From positions 35,759-88,802 of the forward strand of contig NZ_JH767539.1 of NCBI RefSeq assembly GCF_000281085.1: a stretch of 53,044 nt of DNA, in the 5' to 3' direction. Under the pieces are notes generated by a model. That model was given only the letters and a program-made list of their open reading frames with translations, did no database searches and had not been told where the DNA came from. Shown one piece after another: positions 28,247 to 37,588 of the stretch. A program made the translations under genes and the position numbers. The first letter of the stretch is position 1. Every line of letters starts with the position of its first letter. This stretch comes from Catenovulum agarivorans YM01 (lineage in GTDB: Bacteria; Pseudomonadota; Gammaproteobacteria; Enterobacterales; Alteromonadaceae).

Positions 28247-28361
28247 CTCAAGATCCACAAAAATGCACGTAAACCATAGCTGCAAATCAAGCTTTGATTG
28301 ACCAGCTAAACTAGATTCAGCTACTCTTAACACTCAACTCATAATTTTATAAAAATAAATT

Positions 28362-29729
28362 TTGCAAAACAAAGCAGTTAACCTAATAAAAATAGCCACC
28401 TTGATACTTACTTTTATGCTTGTTGGATGCGAGCAAGATAGCTATCAAAGTAAAGCTGAACAAATTGTTGAAGCAGGCAAAGTGCGTGTCGGTACTTTGT
28501 ATGGCTCGTCAACCTATTACCTAACCTCGGATGGCGCGGCTGGTTTTGAATACGAGCTGGCTAAATCTTTTGCAGACTATTTAGACGTCGAATTAGAAGT
28601 TGTGCCTGTTTACGATTTATCTGATTTATTTCCACTGCTAGACAACAACAAAGTTGATTTTTTAGCCGCAGGTTTAACTGCAACCCAAACACGCGAGCAA
28701 AAATATCGTTTTGCCCCAGCTTACCAAGATATCAGTGAAAAACTGGTGTTTAAACAAGGCAAAGAGCGCCCGCGTGATTGGACTGATTTAGCCGGCAAGC
28801 TAGTTATCACAGAACAAAGTAGCCACCAAGAAACCTTAGAAGCGCTCGCTTTAGAAGGCTTTGAATGGCATGTTACCAAAGAGCAAGACGTCGAAGAGCT
28901 GATTCAAGCTGTACTCAACGAAGAAATAGACTACACCATAGTCGATTCTAATTTACTTGCAGTCAATCGCCGTATTTACCCTGAACTGAGCATAGGTTTT
29001 ACCGTATCAGACGACCAACGCATTTCATGGGCCTTAGCACGTGAACAAGATGATAGTTTATACGCTTTATTAATCGACTTTTTCGGCAGTGTGCATGCAA
29101 GCGGTCATTTTGCCCATTTAGAAGATAAATATTTTGGCCATGTACGTGATTTTGATTACGTTGATACGCGTGTATTCATCCAAGAAATAGATAAAACTCT
29201 GCCAAAATACCGTGCTTGGTTTGAACAATATGCCGAAGAATACAAACTCGATTGGAAATTACTCGCGGCGCAAAGTTATCAAGAAAGCCACTGGAACCCC
29301 AGAGCTAAATCCCCTACTGGTGTGCGCGGTATTATGATGTTAACCCTGCCAACAGCCAAACAGATGGGGGTTAAAAGCCGATTAGATGCTGAAGCGAATA
29401 TTCGTGGTGGCGCACGTTATTTATCATCGCTGATAAAACGCATACCTGAGCGCATTCAAGAGCCCGACAGAACTTGGTTTGCCCTTGCTGCATATAACCA
29501 AGGCATGGGACATATGGAAGACGCTAGACGCATTTGTCAAAGTTTAGGCGGCGATCCAGACAAATGGCATGAAGTTAAAAAATACCTACCACTGCTACAA
29601 AAGAAAAAATACTATAAATGGACACGCTACGGTTATGCCCGTGGTCAAGAAGCCGTGACTTATGTAGAAAATATTCGCCGTTATCACGACTCATTAATCT
29701 GGTTTTTTGGTAGTCAAAACCAGCAATAA
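28362..29729 (+). CDS. mltF: Membrane-bound lytic murein transglycosylase F
   Basis: A 455-residue outer-membrane lipoprotein that cleaves peptidoglycan glycan strands, leaving 1,6-anhydroMurNAc. The lipobox is LVGC with Cys23. A periplasmic-binding-protein-like regulatory domain (about 40-265) precedes the SLT catalytic domain (about 290-430), with catalytic Glu308 in YQESHW and the GVRGIMMLTLPTA and AAYNQG blocks. The upstream frame has a stop at 28356, so the start must be TTG 28362 (or ATT 28359); there is no visible Shine-Dalgarno. It diverges from purL, matching the E. coli order. Confidence 0.93.
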   Translation: MQNKAVNLIKIATLILTFMLVGCEQDSYQSKAEQIVEAGKVRVGTLYGSSTYYLTSDGAAGFEYELAKSFADYLDVELEVVPVYDLSDLFPLLDNNKVDFLAAGLTATQTREQKYRFAPAYQDISEKLVFKQGKERPRDWTDLAGKLVITEQSSHQETLEALALEGFEWHVTKEQDVEELIQAVLNEEIDYTIVDSNLLAVNRRIYPELSIGFTVSDDQRISWALAREQDDSLYALLIDFFGSVHASGHFAHLEDKYFGHVRDFDYVDTRVFIQEIDKTLPKYRAWFEQYAEEYKLDWKLLAAQSYQESHWNPRAKSPTGVRGIMMLTLPTAKQMGVKSRLDAEANIRGGARYLSSLIKRIPERIQEPDRTWFALAAYNQGMGHMEDARRICQSLGGDPDKWHEVKKYLPLLQKKKYYKWTRYGYARGQEAVTYVENIRRYHDSLIWFFGSQNQQ

Positions 29730-29819
29730 TTTTTAGTCCAACACTATTGGAATTTGCAATTTCGCTGTAGAATAAACCATTGTTATTTTGCAGCAAATTG
29801 CTGCTGTGAGTGTAGAGAT

Positions 29820-30998
29820 TTGACCACAGAATCCACCAGCCAACTATCCCCTACTGATGCTCCAATTGATGGACAAAACATCCGTATTGAACGTGCAAAT
29901 TTAGACGATTTAAAAGCGCTAGTCGCACTAGAAAACCAAGCGTTTGAAGGTGACAAACTGACTAAACGTCGTTTAAAACACTGGATAACAGCGCAAAATG
30001 CGATTTTTATTGTGGCCAAACATCAACAAGATATTTTGGGTTACGCCCTAACTATTTTGCATAAAGGTAGCGCGCTCGCTCGACTATATTCGTTAGCAGT
30101 TTCGCCTCTCGCTCGTGGTTTAGGTATAGCGGCAAAACTGATTCAAAAATGCGAGAAATCGGCGTTTAAACAAGGCCGGTTATATTTACGTTTAGAAGTT
30201 GCCGAAAACAACCAAGCGGCAATTTCCCTGTACCGCAAACTTGGTTTTGAAGAATTTGGTTTTTACCAAGACTATTATCATGATCATCAGGCGGCATTAC
30301 GTATGCAAAAGCGTTTATATTTCGCCCACGACACTATTGTTGAACAAGATAATTCACAACAGTCGATAGCTGTACCTTGGTACCAACAAACCACACCTTT
30401 TACCTGTGGGCCAGCTGCTGCCATGATGGCTATGGCAACATTAGATAACAACTACACCCCTAACCAAAATGACGAGCTGCATTTATGGCGTGAAGCAACC
30501 ACAATTTTTATGACATCAGGCCATGGCGGCTGCCATCCAGTGGGATTAGCGTTAGCCCTGCAAAAACGCCAATTTAACGTTAAAGTATTTTTGAACCAAA
30601 GTGATACTTTGTTTTTAGATGGCGTACGCAGTGATGAAAAACGCACCATTATCGAATTAGTCGAAAAAGATTTTAAACAAAGAGCTGTAGAACAGCAGAT
30701 TGCCGTTGAATATTATGGATACCAATTACAAGATTTAGAAACTTGGTTCAACCAAGGCGCTATGATTATATTGCTAATATCAACCTATCAACTAGACGGT
30801 ACTAAAGCACCGCATTGGGTTTGTGTATCTGGTATTGATAATGAGTGTGTATACATTCACGACCCAGACCCAACAGACGAAGACGACAACCAACTCAACT
30901 GCCAATATATGCCAATAGCGCGTGACGTATTTAGCCGTATGAATAGATATGGTAAAAATAAGTTAAGCTGTGCGATTGTGGTTGAGCGTGAAAGTTAG
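29820..30998 (+). CDS. GNAT acetyltransferase fused to a C39-like cysteine peptidase
   Basis: A two-domain protein of about 392 residues. Domain 1 (about 21-165) is a RimI-like GNAT fold with the acetyl-CoA loop SPLARGLGIAAKL and the C-terminal ENNQAAISLYRKLGF. Domain 2 (about 185-390) is a papain-like, C39-type peptidase: the Q/C pair is in YQQTTPFTCGPAA (Gln189/190, Cys196), His332 is in HWVCVSG and the Asp348 site is in IHDPDP. In the literature this fusion accompanies RimK-like ATP-grasp ligases carrying an RLAN domain; one such ligase is encoded at 33567-35030. The frame is open back to 29754, but TTG 29820 is preferred because the upstream part is Cys-rich and unlike the family. The start is uncertain. 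Confidence 0.85.
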   Translation: MTTESTSQLSPTDAPIDGQNIRIERANLDDLKALVALENQAFEGDKLTKRRLKHWITAQNAIFIVAKHQQDILGYALTILHKGSALARLYSLAVSPLARGLGIAAKLIQKCEKSAFKQGRLYLRLEVAENNQAAISLYRKLGFEEFGFYQDYYHDHQAALRMQKRLYFAHDTIVEQDNSQQSIAVPWYQQTTPFTCGPAAAMMAMATLDNNYTPNQNDELHLWREATTIFMTSGHGGCHPVGLALALQKRQFNVKVFLNQSDTLFLDGVRSDEKRTIIELVEKDFKQRAVEQQIAVEYYGYQLQDLETWFNQGAMIILLISTYQLDGTKAPHWVCVSGIDNECVYIHDPDPTDEDDNQLNCQYMPIARDVFSRMNRYGKNKLSCAIVVERES

Positions 30999-31094
30999 AA
31001 TATTGTGTAAACACCCCCAACGAGTTTGCTACTCTTGAATATCAATCATATGTCCGACAGCGCATGCTAGTTCTTCCCAGAGCTAGCGGGTACT

Positions 31095-32123
31095 TCACCT
31101 GTCTTCACAAAACTCGTCGTATTTTGGCTTACTCTTGCCATAACCTTGAATGATGGATACTTCGAAATAGCCACATGCTGAATCTTTATCCCCGGCCACC
31201 AAACTGATTAATCCCAAAGAATGAGCAGCTTTCGTTAGTCCCAGTTTATGCGATTTATAAATATTTTGATAAGCGAGTTCAATATACCGGACGTCATCGG
31301 TTTCCGCAAAAAGCGAAAAATAATAAGAGCCGAGACTGAATAAAGCGTCTTCAATATTAGCTTGTGCCGCTGCTTTTAAATGGGCAATAGCTTGCTCTTC
31401 GGACATAAACTCACGTCCTTCGCTAAATTCACTGTACAGCTTATACAGAAAATAAGAAGCTTTCGGGTACTTTTCAATAACAGCTAAGCTTGAAAACTCA
31501 TGGTAGATACTTTCCCAAGCTCCACTTGTAATTAGCGAATACATTTTCATCTGATTCAACATTAATCTAGCTTCTAGATGATTCGCATTTGCTGCAAACT
31601 TATAATGTTTTCCAGCCAACTCATAGTTGGCTATACGATGGTAATAAGTCGCTAACAAATAGTGTGAATTTATTTCGCCATTTCTGGCGCTTTTTTCTAA
31701 CAGAGAAACACCGATTTCTTTCTTCTCTGCGGAATATTGAGAAAATACATACAAACGTCCTAGAAATTCATTTAGCCGATCACCATTTAATTTACCAAAC
31801 TCGATAAGTAAGTCTTCTACTCGTTTTTTTAATTTTTCATCCTCAAGGCTATGCGAAATTATGATATTGACAACGCTTTGCAATATACGTGGTAGTTGCT
31901 CTATACAACTGGCTGAGTAATTTAAGTACTCGTCCGTTAAAGATAATAATCTCTGCCGATCTGTGGTTTCTAGTAATTCAATTTCCAGTTTGTACAAGTT
32001 TTTACAACTATCGCGTAAATTTGAATCACTAGACTTGAATGCTTCAAGGGGAAAAGAACACAACAACAAGAAAAATAAGGCAGACGAAGTTACCCAAATA
32101 GAAGAGTTTGTATTCATAGTCAT
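31095..32123 (-). CDS. Secreted Sel1/TPR-like repeat protein
   Basis: A protein of about 342 residues, rich in helical repeats. The N-terminus has a hydrophobic signal segment (VTSSALFFLLLCSFPLEAF), so it is probably periplasmic or outer-membrane lipidated (LLLC). The body shows Sel1-like alpha-helical repeats: GVSLLEKSARNGEINSHYLL, HYKFAANANHLEARLML and AIAHLKAAAQANIEDALFSL. Such repeats mediate protein contacts. The start is not firm: the frame continues to ATG 32192, but the segment before residue 24 does not look like a signal and ATG 32123 fits better. It is convergent with the GNAT-peptidase gene and lies downstream of the CNNM gene on the same strand. No enzymatic function can be assigned. 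Confidence 0.65.
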   Translation of the reverse strand: MTMNTNSSIWVTSSALFFLLLCSFPLEAFKSSDSNLRDSCKNLYKLEIELLETTDRQRLLSLTDEYLNYSASCIEQLPRILQSVVNIIISHSLEDEKLKKRVEDLLIEFGKLNGDRLNEFLGRLYVFSQYSAEKKEIGVSLLEKSARNGEINSHYLLATYYHRIANYELAGKHYKFAANANHLEARLMLNQMKMYSLITSGAWESIYHEFSSLAVIEKYPKASYFLYKLYSEFSEGREFMSEEQAIAHLKAAAQANIEDALFSLGSYYFSLFAETDDVRYIELAYQNIYKSHKLGLTKAAHSLGLISLVAGDKDSACGYFEVSIIQGYGKSKPKYDEFCEDR

Positions 32124-32293
32124 AATGCTCTGTTGCTTGGCTAATTGACGTAATGCGAGGATACCTAAGCGAATACCAGAAATTTTAACCATAAGGCTCT
32201 GAATTAAAAAGCCAAATAAATAAAAACAAACTCGTCAATCTTTATGCAAGGTCAGCTTTAAAATTAAGCAGTAACTAATAGTGTGAAAATACT

Positions 32294-33562
32294 TTAGATT
32301 GTTCGACGTATCTCAATCAACTCCACGGTCAAATCAGTTACCTCAAGTGCAACCAATACATATCCATCAATCTCAACCGTATCAGTTGCTTTTGGTATGC
32401 GCTTAAATTCATGGATAAACAAGCCGGACAAGGTTTCTATGCTTTCATAACAATCAGGCGCAAAGTCGGCAGCTATTTGTTGAAAATCGCGCACAGCAAG
32501 ATCGCCGGGCACAGTCCAACCGCCATCAGAATTTTGTTCTATTTGGTTTTGAATCGCTTCAACATCATTAAGTGCAACTAACTGCAATACTTGCCATAAA
32601 GTTACCATACCAACAACTGTGGTAAATTCGTTAATGACTAACGCAACTTCAACTTCTTGTTGTTTAAAGTTGGTAATGGCATCGGCTAAAGTTAGCGTAT
32701 CAAGTAAATATACGGGTTGAATAAGCGCGGATTTGTCTGCTAATAATGGTTTGTTTTGTAGCAGTTGGCTCAAAATTACACTTGATTCAACCAAACCCAA
32801 AACCTTGTATAAACCACCGTCACAAACTAAATAATAACGCTGCGAGCTTTGTTCAATTTGCCGTTTAAGTTCAGTTTGATCCGCGTTTATATCAAGCCAA
32901 TGAATATCCACAGGCAAAGTCATAGCTTGGGTTATATTAGTACTCGGTAGCTCTAATACATTACCTATCATGTGATATTGCTGCTGCTCAATACTGCCGT
33001 GTTCTATGCTTTGGTCAACTACTGCCACTAGATCTTCAAAAGTTATTTGGTCATCTCTGTGCAGTGGTACTCTAAACAATTTAAGCAGTACATCAGCTAA
33101 TTTATTAAATAACCAAATTATCGGTTTAAATAACCAGACACTAAAACGCATTAAATAAATCAACCTAAGCGCCGCGGCTTCTGGCAGTACAAAGCCGATG
33201 CGTTTTGGCAGTAAATCACCAAATAAAATAAATAATCCAGTTACGGTTAAAAAAGATAAGGTAAAAGCGGTTTTGTTTAACCAAGCTTCGCCTACCCAAT
33301 TTTGTAATAGGCTTTGAAATATCGGGGTAAAAGCAGACTCACCTATGATACCGGCAATAATCGCCAGCGCATTCAGCATTATTTGTACTGCGGCGATAAA
33401 GTCTTTCGAATTATTTTGCAGGGTTATCACAGCAAGCGCTCTTGGGTCTTGCTGATCTAACAAAGGTTGTAATTTTACTTTGCGCACTGCCGCCAATGAA
33501 ATTTCGCACAGTGCGAATAGCGCACTTAATACAATTAAACCCACTATCCACACGAGTTCCAT
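32294..33562 (-). CDS. CNNM/DUF21 membrane protein with CBS domains (hemolysin-like family)
   Basis: A 422-residue inner-membrane protein of the CorB/TlyC-like family. The N-terminal CNNM (DUF21) domain has about four helices, starting MELVWIVGLIVLSALFALCE, and includes the LFGDLLPKRIG motif. Two CBS modules follow (about 205-330), then a C-terminal CorC_HlyC domain (DGGWTVPGDLAVRDFQQI). Relatives are linked to magnesium or cobalt efflux; the hemolysin label is historical. The gene begins four bases after the stop of the ATP-grasp gene, so they form one transcript. That linkage is unusual and may be incidental or functional. Confidence 0.87.
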   Translation of the reverse strand: MELVWIVGLIVLSALFALCEISLAAVRKVKLQPLLDQQDPRALAVITLQNNSKDFIAAVQIMLNALAIIAGIIGESAFTPIFQSLLQNWVGEAWLNKTAFTLSFLTVTGLFILFGDLLPKRIGFVLPEAAALRLIYLMRFSVWLFKPIIWLFNKLADVLLKLFRVPLHRDDQITFEDLVAVVDQSIEHGSIEQQQYHMIGNVLELPSTNITQAMTLPVDIHWLDINADQTELKRQIEQSSQRYYLVCDGGLYKVLGLVESSVILSQLLQNKPLLADKSALIQPVYLLDTLTLADAITNFKQQEVEVALVINEFTTVVGMVTLWQVLQLVALNDVEAIQNQIEQNSDGGWTVPGDLAVRDFQQIAADFAPDCYESIETLSGLFIHEFKRIPKATDTVEIDGYVLVALEVTDLTVELIEIRRTI

Positions 33563-33566
33563 ATAA

Positions 33567-35030
33567 TTAACGACCTCTGTTTTCTAAACGACGTGCCATT
33601 TCTGACATTATCATCATGTATAACTCGTCACCTAGGTACAAATCTTCTACTTCCCAATCTAAACTTGGGTTGTCGTTAATTTCAATGACATAAGCTTGGT
33701 TGCCATGCTGTTTTACATCAACACCATACAAACCATTACCTATTACTTTAGAGGCTTTAATGGCTGCATCTAACACAACTCTTGGCACTTCAAAGGTTGG
33801 TAAAGTTTCAAAACCGCCGGAATCTGCTGTGGCGTTTTCGTGTTTGTAAATTTGCCAATGGCCGCCCACCATATAGTACTTACAGGCATACAAAGGTTTG
33901 TTGTTTAAAATACCAATGCGCCAGTCAAAGTCGGTATATAAGTAAGTTTGAACTAACACCAAAGCGCTTTGTTGCAATAGCTCATCTAAACGAAGCTTAA
34001 GCTCGTCGCGATTTTTAACCTTGTATACGCCACGTGAAAAGGCGCTTTCTGGTACTTTTAATACGATTGGGTAATCAAAGTTACTTTCAATATTGTCTAA
34101 ATCATCATCATTCGAGCTGCTAACAGACCAAGTTTTTAACGCTGGTACTTTGTTGTAAGTAAAGGCGTCTTGTAAAAAAACCTTGTTACAACAGCGCAAA
34201 ATTGAAGTTGGATCGTCTATTACCACCAAACCTTCTAATTCTGCCTTGCGCGCAAATTTGTAGGTGTAATGGTCTATCGCTGTGGTTACCCGAATAAATA
34301 GTGCGTCATATTCGTTTAAACGCGCATAATCTTGCTCACCAATAAACTCGGCTTTAATCCCTACTTTGGCCGCTGCTTTTACCATTTTGTTTAACGCAAC
34401 TTTGTCACTTGGTGGCAATTGTTCGCTTTCATCCACCAATATCGCCATTTCCCAACGGTGTTGTTTTTTCGGCTTTTTCGGTTGCCATAACCTGTGGTTA
34501 AAACTTAACAATGCATCGGCAAATTTTGCGTATTGTTGTTCATTTAACTTGTTGTAGCTTTGGCAAGAAATTGAGTTAATTTTCCAGTTAACTGTATCTA
34601 TATCTAAGGCCAAAATAGGCGCTGGAAATTGGCTAAATAACTTTTTCGCTAATGCGTCAAACCCTTCAAAATCAGGAATGCCAAAATAAATGTATAGAGT
34701 AAATTGCACTGGGTGCAACGATCGCACTTTTTTCGCAACACTTGGCAACACAGTATCGGATAATTGAGGTTTGTATAAAGCTTCGTTGCGTAAGTCATTA
34801 ATGGTATTAACTGACGGCAATACCTTGTGACCACGCGCTTCAGCTAATAACGAGCAGTAATAGCCTTTACTTAAATATTGTTCGATATCACACAAGTTAA
34901 TAATTTTAACTTTGCGTAAGTCTTTGCGCGGATGTTCGGCAAGATACTGCTCGAAAGTTAAGACAAAATCTTCGTGAGCTTGTGCATCGAATGAAATTGG
35001 TTGGTCGGCAACTACAAAGCTGCTAATCAT
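33567..35030 (-). CDS. RimK-like ATP-grasp ligase with N-terminal RLAN-type domain
   Basis: A 487-residue carboxylate-amine ligase. The first ~180 residues form an extra N-terminal domain (KVKIINLCDIEQYLSKGYYC, FTLYIYFGIPDFEG) of the RLAN type found on some RimK-like proteins. The ATP-grasp domain (about 195-480) shows LKVPESAFSRGVYKV with Lys325, DWRIGIL (369-375) and the metal-binding VIEINDNPS (Glu450, Asn452). It should attach amino acids or peptides to a carboxylate using ATP, as RimK does with glutamate on ribosomal S6, but the extra domain suggests another acceptor. The GNAT-C39 fusion at 29820 is its likely partner; the CNNM gene is co-transcribed behind it. Confidence 0.88.
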   Translation of the reverse strand: MISSFVVADQPISFDAQAHEDFVLTFEQYLAEHPRKDLRKVKIINLCDIEQYLSKGYYCSLLAEARGHKVLPSVNTINDLRNEALYKPQLSDTVLPSVAKKVRSLHPVQFTLYIYFGIPDFEGFDALAKKLFSQFPAPILALDIDTVNWKINSISCQSYNKLNEQQYAKFADALLSFNHRLWQPKKPKKQHRWEMAILVDESEQLPPSDKVALNKMVKAAAKVGIKAEFIGEQDYARLNEYDALFIRVTTAIDHYTYKFARKAELEGLVVIDDPTSILRCCNKVFLQDAFTYNKVPALKTWSVSSSNDDDLDNIESNFDYPIVLKVPESAFSRGVYKVKNRDELKLRLDELLQQSALVLVQTYLYTDFDWRIGILNNKPLYACKYYMVGGHWQIYKHENATADSGGFETLPTFEVPRVVLDAAIKASKVIGNGLYGVDVKQHGNQAYVIEINDNPSLDWEVEDLYLGDELYMMIMSEMARRLENRGR

Positions 35031-35233
35031 GGTCGCTCCTACAAATAAAAATTAAACTAAATTTACTGATGATCTAGATGGGAGAAACGACACTTAACAC
35101 TCTTGCCTAAATCCATAATTTCGCGAAGTTTAAGGCAAATTTTTCAAATCACAATATTAATTTTAATTAATTTGTTTAAATTTTTTTGAACACAGATTAG
35201 ACTAACTTTATCGCCTAAAAACAGAGCGGCGCA

Positions 35234-35656
35234 ATGCTAATACGAGAAGCCCAAGCATTTGATATTGTTGATTTTAATCGCATACGTAACCAGCTAAGTG
35301 ACAACACCCTACCAGATGACATTTCCATCTCTCAAAACTGCTATCTAAACTACCTGACTAAATATGGCAAAGGTTGGGTTGCAATGCAAAGTAACAGAGT
35401 AACGGGTTATGTTATTTGCTCTAAAAAAGAAAGCAGTATATGGGCGCTGTTTGTTGACCAACATCATCATAGACAAGGCATTGGCTCTGCCCTACTCACC
35501 CAAGCAATTAACTGGCTTAACCAAAATGGTATAAATAAAGTTTACCTATCAACTGGGCAAAATAGCCAAGCCGAGCACTTTTATCAAAAACAAGGCTGGC
35601 AAAAAGGTAGCTTGTTAAATAATGGCCAAGTCACTTATAGCCTTTCGACTGTGTAA
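35234..35656 (+). CDS. GNAT family N-acetyltransferase
   Basis: A 140-residue single-domain GNAT protein. The acetyl-CoA loop is QHHHRQGIGSALLTQAINWL (about 76-95), followed by YLSTGQNSQAEHFYQKQGW, the usual strand-helix end of the fold. The sequence is close to small acyltransferases that act on free amino compounds; the substrate is not known. It stands alone, about 200 bp from the divergent ATP-grasp gene and 100 bp before recN, with its own stop before the LexA boxes. Confidence 0.85.
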   Translation: MLIREAQAFDIVDFNRIRNQLSDNTLPDDISISQNCYLNYLTKYGKGWVAMQSNRVTGYVICSKKESSIWALFVDQHHHRQGIGSALLTQAINWLNQNGINKVYLSTGQNSQAEHFYQKQGWQKGSLLNNGQVTYSLSTV

Positions 35657-35675
35657 AACCACTCTTTCTCGAAAA

Positions 35676-35695
35676 TACTGTTTGACTATACAGTA
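35676..35695. promoter_or_regulatory. recN: LexA (SOS) box 1 upstream of recN
   Basis: TACTGTTTGACTATACAGTA matches the LexA consensus CTGT-N8-ACAG perfectly and is symmetric at its ends. It lies 60 bp before the recN start codon, so recN should be induced by DNA damage, as in E. coli. Confidence 0.88.
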
Positions 35696-35709
35696 AAAGT
35701 CACCTTTAA

Positions 35710-35729
35710 TACTGGTTATACGAACAGTG
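35710..35729. promoter_or_regulatory. recN: LexA (SOS) box 2 upstream of recN
   Basis: TACTGGTTATACGAACAGTG has CTG-N10-CAG with one change from the full consensus. It starts 15 bp after the end of box 1 (34 bp start to start) and would allow two LexA dimers to sit side by side. Confidence 0.75.
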
Positions 35730-35755
35730 CAATTCGATAATTGGAAAATTGGATT

Positions 35756-37420
35756 ATGTTGACTCACTTATATGTTAAAGACTTTGCCATTGTTGATAGT
35801 TTAGATATTGAAATAGATGCAGGTATGAGCACAATTACCGGCGAAACAGGTGCTGGTAAATCTATTTCAATTGATGCTTTAGGATTATGTTTAGGCAGCA
35901 GAGCTGAAGCTGCTATGGTTAGGCCTGGTGCGGATAAAACAGAGATAAGCGCAACCTTTAACATTCAACATATTCCATCTGCAAAAAATTGGTTGGCCGA
36001 GCAAGACTTTCTACAACCAGAGCAAGAAGAGTGCATTATTCGCCGTGTTGTTACCGCCGAAGGACGTTCGCGCGCATATATCAATGGTGCACCAGTTCCT
36101 GCGCAACAATTACGTAGTTTTGCTCCTCATTTAGTGAATATTCATGGACAGCATGCTCATCAGTTATTGATGAAGGCCGATTACCAACTGAGTTTACTTG
36201 ACCAATATGCCGACCATAAACATCTATTAGCACAAACTGAACTGGCTTATAAAGGCTGGAATAAGCTTAAAACTGAATTAAAACAATTAGAAGAAATGCA
36301 ATCGCAACGCGATGCACGTTTACAGTTATTAGAATACCAAGTTGCTGAATTAGATGAATTCGCACTCGCTGAAGGCGAATTTAGCCAAATTGAGGCTGAG
36401 CATAAAAGACTATCTAATGCAGTAACTTTGCTCGCTGACAGCCAACAATGTTATAGCTTGTTATACGAAAATGATGAACAAACCATAGTCAGCATGTTGC
36501 AATTGGTTCAACATAAACTAGCTGATTTATCCCGCTACGATGAATCGCTATCCAACATAGCTGGAATGTTAGATGAAGCCGAAATTCAAGTGAAAGAAGC
36601 CAGTTATGAATTGCGTGACTACATTGACAGCCAAGAGCCAGATCCTGAACGTTTACTGCAAATTGAAGAACGTATGTCAACCGCATTAGAGTTAGCGCGT
36701 AAACATAAAGTAACACCAGAAGAGTTGCATATTGAACATGAAAAATTATCGGCTGAACTTGCAGAAATAAAACGTTGCGACGAACAAAACGAAGCTTTAG
36801 TTCACCAAGTAGCAGAAGCTGAAGCCCATTATTGGCAAACTGCTGAGCAACTGCGTGAAAGCCGTTTAGTTGTAGCAGAACAATTATCTGAGCTAGTTAC
36901 CCAAAGTATGCAAAAACTCAATATGAAACAAGGCCAATTTAAAGTAACGGTTAACTCAATTGAAAAACCATCAAAGTTAGGCTCTGATGCAATTGAGTTT
37001 TTGGTCAGTGCTAACCCAGGTCAACCTTTACAAGCCATGCATAAAGTTGCATCTGGTGGTGAATTATCACGTATCAGCCTCGCAATGCAGGTTTTAACCG
37101 CGGAAAAATCTGATACACCTACGCTCATTTTTGATGAAGTTGATGTAGGTATTAGCGGCCCAACTGCAGCGGTAGTCGGACAAATGCTGCGTAAAATTGG
37201 TGAATCTACTCAAGTTATTTGTGTAACCCATTTACCGCAAGTTGCAGCTTGTGGTCATCAACAAATGTTAGTGAGTAAATCTAACGACGAAACCAGCACC
37301 CAAACAACTATGCGTAAACTTTCTACTGAAGAGCGCATTTACGAACTAGCACGTTTATTAGGTGGTGATACCATTACCAATAATACGTTAGAAAATGCAC
37401 GTGAGTTGTTGGTTGGTTGA
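35756..37420 (+). CDS. recN: DNA repair protein RecN
   Basis: A 554-residue SMC-like ATPase that helps repair double-strand breaks. The N-terminal Walker A is GETGAGKSIS, a long coiled coil covers about 150-360, and the C-terminal part has the ABC-type signature ASGGELSRISLAMQ and Walker B TLIFDEVDVGIS. Length is normal for RecN. ATG 35756 is chosen over an upstream TTG because it begins the conserved MLTHLYVKDFAIVD. Two LexA boxes precede the start, and a strong hairpin lies after the stop. Confidence 0.97.
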   Translation: MLTHLYVKDFAIVDSLDIEIDAGMSTITGETGAGKSISIDALGLCLGSRAEAAMVRPGADKTEISATFNIQHIPSAKNWLAEQDFLQPEQEECIIRRVVTAEGRSRAYINGAPVPAQQLRSFAPHLVNIHGQHAHQLLMKADYQLSLLDQYADHKHLLAQTELAYKGWNKLKTELKQLEEMQSQRDARLQLLEYQVAELDEFALAEGEFSQIEAEHKRLSNAVTLLADSQQCYSLLYENDEQTIVSMLQLVQHKLADLSRYDESLSNIAGMLDEAEIQVKEASYELRDYIDSQEPDPERLLQIEERMSTALELARKHKVTPEELHIEHEKLSAELAEIKRCDEQNEALVHQVAEAEAHYWQTAEQLRESRLVVAEQLSELVTQSMQKLNMKQGQFKVTVNSIEKPSKLGSDAIEFLVSANPGQPLQAMHKVASGGELSRISLAMQVLTAEKSDTPTLIFDEVDVGISGPTAAVVGQMLRKIGESTQVICVTHLPQVAACGHQQMLVSKSNDETSTQTTMRKLSTEERIYELARLLGGDTITNNTLENARELLVG

Positions 37421-37436
37421 GTACGGCAATAACCAC

Positions 37437-37470
37437 GCCTAGAGGCACTAAAGCATAAATATCTCTAGGC
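37437..37470. repeat. Inverted repeat after recN
   Basis: Arms GCCTAGAG and CTCTAGGC pair perfectly with a loop of about 18 bases, 17 bp after the recN stop. It is not followed by a T-run. It may be a weak secondary structure in the transcript end. Confidence 0.4.
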
Positions 37471-37534
37471 TAAGTGTCATAGATTCTGCTAAGTACAGCA
37501 TTAATCTAAGGACAGAAAATACTACCACTCAAAT

Positions 37535-37564
37535 AAAAACGGGCGTATCGATACGCCCGTTTTT
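37535..37564. terminator. Bidirectional terminator between recN and ydiJ
   Basis: A perfect 30-bp palindrome, with arms AAAAACGGGCGTATC and GATACGCCCGTTTTT, gives a strong stem with A and T runs on either side. It lies between convergent recN and ydiJ and can stop transcription from both. Confidence 0.9.
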
Positions 37565-37588
37565 AACAATCAAATCAATAAATAATAT

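Noticed and set aside
28195-28361. PurR operator upstream of purL
   Set aside because: No sequence close to the ACGCAAACGTTTGCGT consensus was found between the divergent starts.
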